A DNA stretch of 50,501 bases from a virus. Each line of letters starts with the position of its first letter. Position 1 is the first letter of the stretch. The stretch is taken from positions 1 to 50,501 of IMG/VR virus record IMGVR_UViG_3300005253_000162. The stretch is one strand, 5' to 3'. Under the pieces are notes generated by a model that was given only the letters and a program-made list of their open reading frames with translations, ran no database searches and was not told where the DNA came from. This document shows, piece by piece, positions 21,223-28,130 of this stretch. Both the position numbers and the translations under genes were made by a program.

Positions 21223-21291
21223 TTTGTCAGAGGTGCAATGGAAGCACACTACAATAGGTAGAGGTGCAGGTTCGAGTCCTGCCTGACAAAT
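21223..21291 (+). tRNA. tRNA-like element with truncated anticodon arm
   Basis: An 8-bp acceptor stem (TTTGTCAG with CTGACAAA), a canonical D arm (GTGC, loop AATGGAA, GCAC) and a canonical T arm (GCAGG, loop TTCGAGT, CCTGC) are present. The anticodon arm is only 13 nt (CTAC, AATAG, GTAG), four short, and lacks U33, so no anticodon can be named. CCA is not encoded. It is probably not a decoding tRNA: a decayed tRNA, a mimic or an attachment-site relic. Confidence 0.55.
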
Positions 21292-21356
21292 TTCTTGGAC
21301 ATGCTATTTCACTAACCGTATCTGGCAGTTCGGGCTTATAGACATGTTCAAGTTCT

Positions 21357-21391
21357 GGGGCAAGCTGGATAGTTGGTATCTTGCTTGCCCC
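21357..21391 (+). promoter_or_regulatory. Leader hairpin before the gene at 21421
   Basis: GGGGCAAGC and GCTTGCCCC form a perfect 9-bp stem with a 17-base loop, ending 18 bases ahead of the AAAAGGAGG ribosome site. There is no U-run. It may protect the mRNA end or mark a processing site. Confidence 0.5.
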
Positions 21392-21420
21392 TATGACTAT
21401 ATACAAAAGGAGGCTCTAGT

Positions 21421-21690
21421 ATGTCATACATTCAATTTCAACCAAAAGAAGATATAACTGCATTTGAAGTAGCTAACTGCGTCAATATTGTTGCTTGGGG
21501 TTTAGGTGAGGCTATTCAGCGAGGTCACGCAAAAGAGTGGTCGATGGAGAAAATTTTTCCTGGTTATACTGTAAACTATATGACTGAACTGATTGAGAAG
21601 TTTCATCTAGAACGTCACTTTGAAATTTCCCCTGGCGAGCAACCAATTATTGTAGAAGTAAAAAGAGGCAACTGGCTAGAATCTACATAA
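21421..21690 (+). CDS. Hypothetical protein
   Basis: An 89-residue alpha/beta protein with a strong AAAAGGAGG site. No family recognised. Its stop overlaps the start of the SWIM gene by one base. Confidence 0.65.
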   Translation: MSYIQFQPKEDITAFEVANCVNIVAWGLGEAIQRGHAKEWSMEKIFPGYTVNYMTELIEKFHLERHFEISPGEQPIIVEVKRGNWLEST

Positions 21691-21965
21691 TGGACACACC
21701 ACGAAGCCTAATCTTTAAATATTACAACAGAGCAAAAGAACAAACAAAACCGGGAGGAAAATTAGAAAAAGGTCGTGTCAATCGTGCCTTGGGTCTCTGC
21801 TTGTCTAAAGAGCGGTACGACTTAATGCTCAAGAAATACCAAACGACCGTTATTGACTGTACTTGCCCGGATAGAACACATAGGGTCTATTGGTGCAAGC
21901 ACCGAGTGGCTGTTGGCATTATGTATCGCGTAAAACAAGACATTCAAAAGCAGTGGTTGCAATGA
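21690..21965 (+). CDS. SWIM zinc-finger protein
   Basis: A 91-residue protein. The C-terminal half carries CTCPDRTHRVYWCKH at 57-71, the CxCx9CxH signature of SWIM domains, which bind DNA or protein partners. The N-terminal half is basic and helical (SLIFKYYNRAKEQTK). It overlaps both neighbours, placing it in one transcript with the HNH gene. Confidence 0.8.
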   Translation: MDTPRSLIFKYYNRAKEQTKPGGKLEKGRVNRALGLCLSKERYDLMLKKYQTTVIDCTCPDRTHRVYWCKHRVAVGIMYRVKQDIQKQWLQ

Positions 21966-22447
21966 GAGAAATAATACTTACTCAGGGAAAAGTCTCATTA
22001 GTAGATGATAAAGACTACAAGTGGCTAAATGAATACAAATGGTATGCGCATAAAGATGGATATACTTATTATGCTGTTAGGAATAGATCTATTTGGACAG
22101 ATGGAGTTGGACCTGGATTAATATCTATACATAGAGTAATCTTAAAAGCTAAAAAAGGAGAAATATGCGATCATATAGATAGAAACGGATTAAATAACCG
22201 ACGAAGTAATTTACAGATTGTTTCGGCTAGAAAAAACAGTTTAAATAGTCGCCTTTCGAAGAGCAATACTTCTGGGTTTAAAGGTGTGTATTATGTTGGT
22301 TTAGATATTAATTTAAACGAGCGATGGACAGCACAAATAATAATAAATGGAATTCATAAATATATAGATGTTTTTGCAACGCCGGAAGAAGCACATGAAG
22401 CTCGTCAAATTTATTTAGAACAATATGAAGAAAGTATTGCACAATGA
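21962..22447 (+). CDS. HNH-AP2 homing endonuclease-like protein
   Basis: A 161-residue protein starting at MREIILTQGK. It shows the usual layout: an N-terminal strand region (DYKWLNEYKWYA), an HNH core with CDHIDRNGLNNRRSNLQ, then an AP2-like end (GFKGVYY, RWTAQIIINGIHKYI, TPEEAHEAR). Such endonucleases are mobile in phages. It overlaps the SWIM and lipoprotein genes, so it is inserted without any intron evident here. Confidence 0.85.
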   Translation: MREIILTQGKVSLVDDKDYKWLNEYKWYAHKDGYTYYAVRNRSIWTDGVGPGLISIHRVILKAKKGEICDHIDRNGLNNRRSNLQIVSARKNSLNSRLSKSNTSGFKGVYYVGLDINLNERWTAQIIINGIHKYIDVFATPEEAHEARQIYLEQYEESIAQ

Positions 22448-22923
22448 AAAATCCATTATTTTTCATAGGCGTACTTGCTTCAATTTTAATAGGCTGTACC
22501 CCTAAAATACCCTTAACAGCAATTCACTATAAGCCTGTACCCCCTCTAACGAAGCCACCACGCTTCGAGTCCGCTGTTAACCCTATGGTAACGCATACAA
22601 GCCCAATTAGAAGCGCCACGGCGCAATGGGCGGCACAAGAGGAAATACAAGTAAGTTCAGACTACATAACCGACTTAAATGAAGTTTTTGCTGTGGGCAA
22701 AGAAGCATTGCAAACAGGTATCGAAAATATGAGTTGGCCTAAGCGGGTCGCATTGTATGCTCAACTTGAACATATGGTTACGCTCACAACAAATCAAAAG
22801 TTACAAGCACAAACAGAACGACTTTTAGTTGACTTTAAAATAGGGCTGGAGTTAATAGATGAGCGTACTGTCAAAAAAGCACTGGAGAATATACGGAAAA
22901 TACGAGAAATGATCAACGACTAA
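22444..22923 (+). CDS. Predicted lipoprotein
   Basis: A 159-residue protein. Residues 1-18 form a lipoprotein signal peptide with the lipobox SILIGC. A Pro-rich segment follows and the last 60 residues are helical and charged. Phage lipoproteins often block superinfection or DNA injection at the envelope, which is a reasonable but unproven role. Last gene of the rightward block, meeting the leftward block 17 bp later. Confidence 0.7.
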   Translation: MKNPLFFIGVLASILIGCTPKIPLTAIHYKPVPPLTKPPRFESAVNPMVTHTSPIRSATAQWAAQEEIQVSSDYITDLNEVFAVGKEALQTGIENMSWPKRVALYAQLEHMVTLTTNQKLQAQTERLLVDFKIGLELIDERTVKKALENIRKIREMIND

Positions 22924-22940
22924 AACTATATCAGTAATAT

Positions 22941-23234
22941 CTAGGGATCAACAATTTGTATTTCCTGCATTAACATCCAAGATAAATTTTTAGATACAAC
23001 GTCGTCAAGATATTTATCATTAACATACCTTTCTATTCTAGGATATTGAACCTGGAATCGTTCTACATATTCACAATGCGAACATTTATGTAGATATAAA
23101 TACTGTTCAACATCTTCTCCCTGCAACATTGTACGGAAAGATAAAAGTGAATCATAATTCATCCATCCCTTTTCGCATTCATCACAACGAAAACGAATTA
23201 GTTTTTCTTCAATTACATTGCTTTGTATCGACAT
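22941..23234 (-). CDS. Small zinc-ribbon protein
   Basis: A 97-residue protein with CDEC near residue 17 and CSHC near residue 51, suggesting a zinc ribbon; the ribosome site is AAGGAAGG. Last gene of the leftward replication module. Function unknown. Confidence 0.65.
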   Translation of the reverse strand: MSIQSNVIEEKLIRFRCDECEKGWMNYDSLLSFRTMLQGEDVEQYLYLHKCSHCEYVERFQVQYPRIERYVNDKYLDDVVSKNLSWMLMQEIQIVDP

Positions 23235-23237
23235 ATT

Positions 23238-23813
23238 TTACCTTCCTTCGTCTGCGTAAGCATTTCTTTCCATAAAATGGAACGGTTCACAAACTCCAGT
23301 GCTGTAATAAGCAGCGATTTCAAGAGCTTTCTCAACTTTTTCCCGACCATTAAATGCAGGGTCAAATTGCATAGCCTTCAAAGCAGCTAATGCATAACTT
23401 TCGCCACAGCCAACGACATCAAAGCCATCTGTATAAATACCCACTTGCATATCATTATTTATATGATAGATATTGTGTCTGAATACAACCAAGAACTCAC
23501 CCATATATTCATTTTCATTCTCTTTATACATGTATCCATATTCTTTAAGGCAAGATCTAACTTCCGGTATAAATTGAGTTACCATATATCGATGATTTGC
23601 TCTATAATCATTAAGTCCAGGTTTTGTTTCAACTGTTAAATGATATCGTAGAATTTGCCCCATCCTTATGGAACCTGTAGTTCCAATAACAAATCTACCA
23701 AGCGAGAACACTTTGGCGAATCCCATTTTTCGTATAGCTTGACCGCTAATAGATGCACTATCCCAACCAAGATAAACTATACCTTCTTCTTTATATGCTA
23801 TTACACAGGTCAC
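23238..23813 (-). CDS. Proteasome/HslV-type Ntn hydrolase
   Basis: A 191-residue protein from a GTG with AAGGAG 5 bases ahead, overlapping the previous stop (GTGA). The sequence begins Met-Thr, so Met removal exposes a Thr nucleophile. Counting from it, Asp17 (GWDS) and Lys33 (FAKV) fall on the canonical proteasome positions. FVIGTTGS and VVGCGESYALAALKA match conserved HslV and beta-subunit strands. Length fits HslV (about 175). No HslU-like unfoldase is in the window. It may process virion proteins or degrade host proteins. Confidence 0.85.
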   Translation of the reverse strand: MTCVIAYKEEGIVYLGWDSASISGQAIRKMGFAKVFSLGRFVIGTTGSIRMGQILRYHLTVETKPGLNDYRANHRYMVTQFIPEVRSCLKEYGYMYKENENEYMGEFLVVFRHNIYHINNDMQVGIYTDGFDVVGCGESYALAALKAMQFDPAFNGREKVEKALEIAAYYSTGVCEPFHFMERNAYADEGR

Positions 23814-24181
23814 GTCGACTCCTTTTCCAACTCTCTTTGCTTTGCTAAAATTTGTCCGAGCATTGCTCGCGAGCCAGTACTCGATTTCCAAGTTTTGAAC
23901 CACTGAAACAATTCGGGATTATTCAGATCAACGGCCTCGGTTAATGCAATAAATTCTTTGTGACTTGCAAAACCTCGTTCACGTGCTCTTTCGTCGAGAG
24001 AAATTGGTGCAATCTCTTTACGAATTTCTTGTACGAGTGCATCAGTGGACACGGGTGGATTTCCAATAGGATTATTGAACCACGAAGCCCAGGCTATAGC
24101 TTGACGCTCAAGTATAGATTGCTTCATAGCTGACTTTTCTTCTAATTTACTAACAAATTCAAGAATTTCAAATCCACTCAT
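23810..24181 (-). CDS. Helical hypothetical protein
   Basis: A 123-residue protein starting at MSGFEILEFV after AAGGAG. It is helical, with Trp-rich patches (WASWFNNP, LFQWFKTWK). Translationally coupled to the proteasome-like gene, so it could be its adaptor or regulator, though this is inferred from position alone. No family recognised. Confidence 0.65.
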   Translation of the reverse strand: MSGFEILEFVSKLEEKSAMKQSILERQAIAWASWFNNPIGNPPVSTDALVQEIRKEIAPISLDERARERGFASHKEFIALTEAVDLNNPELFQWFKTWKSSTGSRAMLGQILAKQRELEKEST

Positions 24182-24256
24182 CGTATTTTTCTCCTTGGGT
24201 AATTTTTTGTACCGCCAGGTAAACCATACATCAACACAGCCAAACAGCACCGCTAT

Positions 24257-24281
24257 ACGCTTCCCTAGGCTTCTAATTGGG
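24257..24281. repeat. 25-bp intergenic repeat, copy 1
   Basis: ACGCTTCCCTAGGCTTCTAA followed by TTGGG matches 24 of 25 positions at 27346-27370. Both copies lie between leftward genes in the same orientation. The core GCTTCTAATTGGG also occurs inverted inside the lipoprotein gene near 22605. Confidence 0.75.
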
Positions 24282-24316
24282 CATAACCTATACCATACTA
24301 CCTATAGGTTACGCCC
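24279..24316. other. Long hairpin downstream of the ligase gene
   Basis: GGGCATAACCTATA and TATAGGTTACGCCC form a 14-bp stem with one mismatch and a 10-base loop. No U-run follows in either direction. It lies 35 bp beyond the ligase stop and directly abuts the 25-bp repeat. It may protect or process mRNA, or be part of a small mobile element. Confidence 0.6.
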
Positions 24317-24350
24317 CAAAACTGCGCAATCTCAACCACATGCTCTTCAT

Positions 24351-25178
24351 TTACAACACACATTGTTCGGGCGTTTTGTCGTCACGCCAGGGAGTATCTT
24401 CTCTTCTACTCAATGATGGGTGTCTCAAAGCACCACTTGCAAACAGTCGGTATCCAGTAGCAACAAACACTTTACCGATGAAGTCTTTCTGGTTCTGCCA
24501 AAAATTCTGACGTTCAATTTCCACCAATCCGGCCACGTTGCACACCTGGGTGAGCTCGTCGTCAACATATAGACCGGCTTTTACACTACCTGCCATTCCT
24601 TTGTATTTCCCGCTTCCTTCATTAAAGCCCAGACAAACATAATCGACCGTGAAAGTGCGTTTGATCCTACCCCAATTTTTACCATAAGCGTCGTTGGAAT
24701 TTTTGAATACCACTCCCTCATAATCGTTATCTTCAACCCAATTCTTCCAAATATAATCCGTCCGACTAATATCCCACTGCGGGCAAATTTGAAACCAACT
24801 CCACTCTTGACCATGGAGGAGATTGAATACCTCCAACTCCGCTCGTCTTTCGCGTAAAGGGCTATCACGAAGATTGTTGTCAGCATACTCGATAATGTCG
24901 AATGCCCTGAACTGACCGCTTACGCTGTGCTTGATAGCCCAATTACTGCCGAACATATATTCACCAAGTATCATAATGTCAGAAACATTATCGCCAAGAG
25001 TGGGGAACACTTTCCTCCAATCACCACTAGGGCCGTAAATCCGCATATCGCCAGCTTTTATTCCAAGCACCGCCCACATACCATCTTGTTTAAGCTCCAC
25101 TAGATCGAATCTGCTACGATCACTGTCAGCAGTCATATCAATAAATCTTGGTCGAGCAACTTTCAGTTTATATTCCAT
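24351..25178 (-). CDS. ATP-dependent DNA ligase
   Basis: A 275-residue protein with a GGAGG site. The nucleotidyltransferase motifs are clear: KQDG with the adenylated Lys30 (motif I), GEYMF (motif III), EGVVFK at 154-159 (motif IV) and GRIKRTF (motif V). A short OB-fold end follows. The size matches compact phage ligases. It seals nicks during phage replication. Confidence 0.9.
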   Translation of the reverse strand: MEYKLKVARPRFIDMTADSDRSRFDLVELKQDGMWAVLGIKAGDMRIYGPSGDWRKVFPTLGDNVSDIMILGEYMFGSNWAIKHSVSGQFRAFDIIEYADNNLRDSPLRERRAELEVFNLLHGQEWSWFQICPQWDISRTDYIWKNWVEDNDYEGVVFKNSNDAYGKNWGRIKRTFTVDYVCLGFNEGSGKYKGMAGSVKAGLYVDDELTQVCNVAGLVEIERQNFWQNQKDFIGKVFVATGYRLFASGALRHPSLSRREDTPWRDDKTPEQCVL

Positions 25179-25192
25179 TGTGTAACCTCCAG

Positions 25193-25429
25193 TTATTCAT
25201 TTCTCAACATACATTCAAGCCATTGTACCGCAACGGCAGCGACATGAATCAATTCTGTCCTCGTCATTCCCGCCGCACGACCACCGAATTCGTCATGCAA
25301 AATCGATTGCGAAAGTTCGCCTACTTCCTCAGTTAAAATAGCAAGCCAACGATAATTATCATGATTTTGTTGACCCCATTTATCTTCTTGCCTTTGTCGT
25401 TCTTTTTGTATTGTCTCGAATATGTCCAT
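25193..25429 (-). CDS. MazG-like nucleotide pyrophosphohydrolase
   Basis: A 78-residue protein starting at MDIFETIQKERQRQEDKWG. It has the phage MazG-like pattern: QxHDNYRW, LTEEVGELSQ, HVAAVAVQWLECM. These proteins cleave NTPs or dNTPs, or lower alarmone levels. It begins 1 bp after the upstream stop, so it is coupled. A second MazG-like gene lies at 27377. Confidence 0.75.
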   Translation of the reverse strand: MDIFETIQKERQRQEDKWGQQNHDNYRWLAILTEEVGELSQSILHDEFGGRAAGMTRTELIHVAAVAVQWLECMLRNE

Positions 25430-25430
25430 T

Positions 25431-25736
25431 TTACTTTTGAACTTTCTTGTATAAATCGTATAAAGCCATATTAGGATCATCCCCGTGACCAATACATTCT
25501 TCATGCTCTACAGCTGTAATGAATCTTGTATGCACTAATTTACTCGCATTTATCTCTTCTGGTATTTCGGTATCAAGGCATAAAAATGCGAGCCATTTAC
25601 CGCCATATTCCCAATGTTTATAACCAGTCACAAGGTGATTGCGAATTATCGTTACGGGCGCAATATCATTAGATGTATGGACTTTATTCTGTAAATTCTC
25701 AACATATCGCTCAAAAATTTTTGTATAGTTGCTCAT
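25431..25736 (-). CDS. Hypothetical protein
   Basis: A 101-residue alpha/beta protein with an AGGAG site. No family recognised. It precedes the MazG-like gene. Confidence 0.6.
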   Translation of the reverse strand: MSNYTKIFERYVENLQNKVHTSNDIAPVTIIRNHLVTGYKHWEYGGKWLAFLCLDTEIPEEINASKLVHTRFITAVEHEECIGHGDDPNMALYDLYKKVQK

Positions 25737-25751
25737 GGAATACTCCTAAAA

Positions 25752-26168
25752 TTATAAGTAGTCGCGTTTTTCTAATTCCTTTCGCCAAAATTTTACAAAA
25801 GATTCGATCTGCTCGAAAGAGCAAATATGAAAACGAATGAACTCTTCTGAATTATCTATAGGAAACTCACCATCACTACAAATAACCCATTCCAAGCAAC
25901 CATCGGCTTCTTCTGTAAACCACATATGAGTATAGTATCCACCAACTTGAAAACCAAATTGAGGATTTACTTTTTCGCACTTAAGCATATCATCTAAAGT
26001 GTGTATTTCCGAATTATCAACATTCAAGCTACATTCATACGCCCATCCACGCCCCTGAATGACCGTAGGATTACAACTATTCTGGCACTTAAAGCATCCA
26101 GATCCTTCGAGTGGACCCATAGCATGGAGTTTACGCAGATCTTTAATAAATTCTTCTTGCTCGGTCAT
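25752..26168 (-). CDS. Cys-rich hypothetical protein
   Basis: A 138-residue acidic protein. Cys residues near the N-terminus (CFKCQNSC) and at positions about 46 and 64 suggest a metal site. ATGA overlap with the exonuclease gene. No family recognised. Confidence 0.6.
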   Translation of the reverse strand: MTEQEEFIKDLRKLHAMGPLEGSGCFKCQNSCNPTVIQGRGWAYECSLNVDNSEIHTLDDMLKCEKVNPQFGFQVGGYYTHMWFTEEADGCLEWVICSDGEFPIDNSEEFIRFHICSFEQIESFVKFWRKELEKRDYL

Positions 26169-26983
26169 GTCAAATACTCCTCAATCCAAGTAGTAAATTT
26201 CATTCTTGTTGGCGGGTCGGTCATCCAGCTTGTATCCGGCATAGGCAATTTTACGGCCTCACGAACGGTCAGCCAATTTTCAAAATCAAAATGATTAACT
26301 CGCTTACTTCTGGAAATCCATCTTAAACTACCTTTAGTTCCGCATACTTCTGCAACTTGCAGCGTAGTAACAACATCCTGTTTAACGTATTCGAGCACTT
26401 TTAATCTATCTTCAGCTGTACCGTTCCGCCACATTGCAGGAACTTTAGCACCGTCCATTCCCTCTGTTTTACCTTCTAAACCTTGCCCTTTGGCAGCAGT
26501 ATTTAGACCTAAATAATGACCTAATGCACAAAATATATGGAACATTAAATCAATATGATCTACGGCAAGCTCCTTGCATTCCTCGTGCAAACCACTTTCT
26601 TCAGCAAGTATAGGAAAATCAAAACCGAGCCCATTCCAAGTTAAAATCATAAATCCTTCTTTTCTCATGTACTGTAAATAATAAACGAATTGTGCTACTT
26701 CTTGTTTACTCATAGTCCTACCACTGCTAAGTCGCTCGTTAGTAGAACTGCTTGCGTGCCATGCAACTTTCGTACCCGCAATTACGTCAGAGCTAGATTG
26801 CTTGTGTAATGGATCAATAGAGCGCCATGCAACAGGATCGCACATATTTCCATATCGTGTATGCCGTGCGTTCACTATTGAGCCGATACAACTGATCCCT
26901 AACGGCGTACGCATACGCCAATCGGTTGCGTCCTTAGGTATATCGTTATAAATTTCTATGTCGAAAGCTAGATATTTACGCAT
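26165..26983 (-). CDS. DEDD-type 3'-5' exonuclease
   Basis: A 272-residue protein from ATG 26983 with GGAG ahead. The RNase H-fold exonuclease motifs are visible: AFDIEIY (D8, E10), TWNGLGFDFPIL (motif II Asp), DHIDLMF and YVKQDVVTT (motif III, YxxxD). It is separate from the polymerase's own exonuclease domain and may proofread or trim ends in replication or recombination. Confidence 0.8.
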   Translation of the reverse strand: MRKYLAFDIEIYNDIPKDATDWRMRTPLGISCIGSIVNARHTRYGNMCDPVAWRSIDPLHKQSSSDVIAGTKVAWHASSSTNERLSSGRTMSKQEVAQFVYYLQYMRKEGFMILTWNGLGFDFPILAEESGLHEECKELAVDHIDLMFHIFCALGHYLGLNTAAKGQGLEGKTEGMDGAKVPAMWRNGTAEDRLKVLEYVKQDVVTTLQVAEVCGTKGSLRWISRSKRVNHFDFENWLTVREAVKLPMPDTSWMTDPPTRMKFTTWIEEYLT

Positions 26984-26984
26984 A

Positions 26985-27263
26985 TTACTTTTCTCCAAGA
27001 TAATTGCGGTATTCTCTATTACTGAGCATACGAAAACATCCCCGCCAGAATGCTGGAAAGATATCTTCTAATATATCCAAAACTTTTTTTGTACATTCAC
27101 AACGATTAAATACTCCACTTTTTTCGTCCGAATGAACTAGAACACTTTCATTGTCATAATTTTCTATCCATACCATATCTCCTTTTACTCCTAATTTTCG
27201 TAATATAGCAAGATCTTCCTCGTCTGCCATGATCCATCCAACATAGATTTTATCTTTTGACAC
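26985..27263 (-). CDS. Hypothetical protein
   Basis: A 92-residue protein from a GTG with AAAGGAG 5 bases ahead; a start further upstream lacks support. Alpha/beta, with CEC in the middle. No family recognised. The intergenic DNA upstream holds the second 25-bp repeat. Confidence 0.6.
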   Translation of the reverse strand: MSKDKIYVGWIMADEEDLAILRKLGVKGDMVWIENYDNESVLVHSDEKSGVFNRCECTKKVLDILEDIFPAFWRGCFRMLSNREYRNYLGEK

Positions 27264-27345
27264 AAATACTCCTTTTTGCCTGATGGCAAAATGTGCCCTG
27301 GCCAGGCCCAAAACCCCTAATCGTAGCCAAAAACAAGCGCCCTGT

Positions 27346-27370
27346 ACGCTTCCCTACGCTTCTAATTGGG
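27346..27370. repeat. 25-bp intergenic repeat, copy 2
   Basis: Differs from 24257-24281 at one position. Flanked by GC-rich words such as GGCCAGGCCCAAAACCCC, unlike the AT-rich coding DNA around. Lies just beyond the 3' end of the MazG-like gene at 27377. Confidence 0.75.
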
Positions 27371-27376
27371 GTGTAG

Positions 27377-27703
27377 CTAGGGTTTAGTACCTTTATTATA
27401 TGCACGTTTTATACTATTTCGCAATTTATACTTCATAGATAACAATGGATTACTAACACCTTGTACGAGAGTCGTGACTAACAACATGAGTATAACATCG
27501 CCAAGTTCTTCAGCAAATCTACCATCAGAGTAATGTTCTTTATCGTCAGAGTTATTTCGTATCCAACCGCCTTTTTTATCAAGCAGTAATTCTTTAACTT
27601 CACCAAGTTCAGTATCCACCCATAGTAAAGATTCTTCAACGGTAGGTCATTTCCTTTTGGTTACTGTATACCATTCAAGAATTAGATTATTTATATCAAC
27701 CAT
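27377..27703 (-). pseudogene. MazG-like pyrophosphohydrolase with an in-frame TGA
   Basis: The frame from ATG 27703, with GAGG 6 bases ahead and overlapping the previous gene, is interrupted by TGA at 27647-27649 (codon 19). After it the frame continues in register as PTVEESLLWVDTELGEV and FAEELGDVILMLL, the MazG metal-binding motifs. A GTG at 27619 could start a shortened product lacking the first helix. Broken gene, read-through or sequence error are all possible. Confidence 0.65.
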
Positions 27704-28130
27704 TTATGACCTCAAATTTGATACGTAAACCATATTCTTCAACAAATTCACCTGTTAGATTTCCACGATGACCTTCTGCATTTTTAATGTACACAATTCT
27801 AGCTATGAACATTTGAGCGGCAATCAGCGTGCAATCTTGACAAGGAATACCAGTTACATATATCGTAGCTTCTTGTAATTCTTCCGGTGTTGCAAATAAC
27901 ATCGCATTCATTTCGCTATGAATACAGCATATCGGTCCAAGCGAATTATCGGGTAAACCGATCCGATAACACATCTCATCATTGCTAGCTCCTCGAGGTT
28001 TGCCATTGTATCCAGTTGAAATGATTCTGCCATCTTTAGAAACTATGACAGTTCCGTATTTAGCTCGTTGACATTTGCTTCGCCCAGCTGTTGCAATTGC
28101 TATATTCATGAAATATGTGTCTTTATCCAT
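27696..28130 (-). CDS. dCMP deaminase family protein
   Basis: A 144-residue protein starting at MDKDTYFMNIA; an ATG at 28145 would add 5 residues. Zinc-deaminase motifs are present: GYNGKPRG, HSEMNAM with the catalytic Glu, and PCQDC. It converts dCMP to dUMP, the substrate of the ThyX encoded in this module. Its start overlaps the end of the upstream gene. Confidence 0.85.
   Translation of the reverse strand: MDKDTYFMNIAIATAGRSKCQRAKYGTVIVSKDGRIISTGYNGKPRGASNDEMCYRIGLPDNSLGPICCIHSEMNAMLFATPEELQEATIYVTGIPCQDCTLIAAQMFIARIVYIKNAEGHRGNLTGEFVEEYGLRIKFEVING

Larger units (their letters stand above)
20960..21420 (+). other. Non-coding region with several RNA-like structures
   Basis: No gene with a ribosome site lies in these 461 bp. 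In order it contains a nested long hairpin (21047-21110), a TTACACC/GGTGTGA stem (21124-21158), a CTAGTC/GACTAG hairpin (21170-21184), a tRNA-like element (21223-21291) and a 9-bp hairpin ahead of the next gene (21357-21391). The base composition is more balanced than in the neighbouring genes. Confidence 0.65.

Noticed and set aside
21223-21291. Functional selenocysteine or suppressor tRNA
   Set aside because: Despite the 8+5 acceptor/T geometry, the anticodon arm is four bases short, lacks U33 and contains no TCA, CTA or TTA in a 7-base loop.
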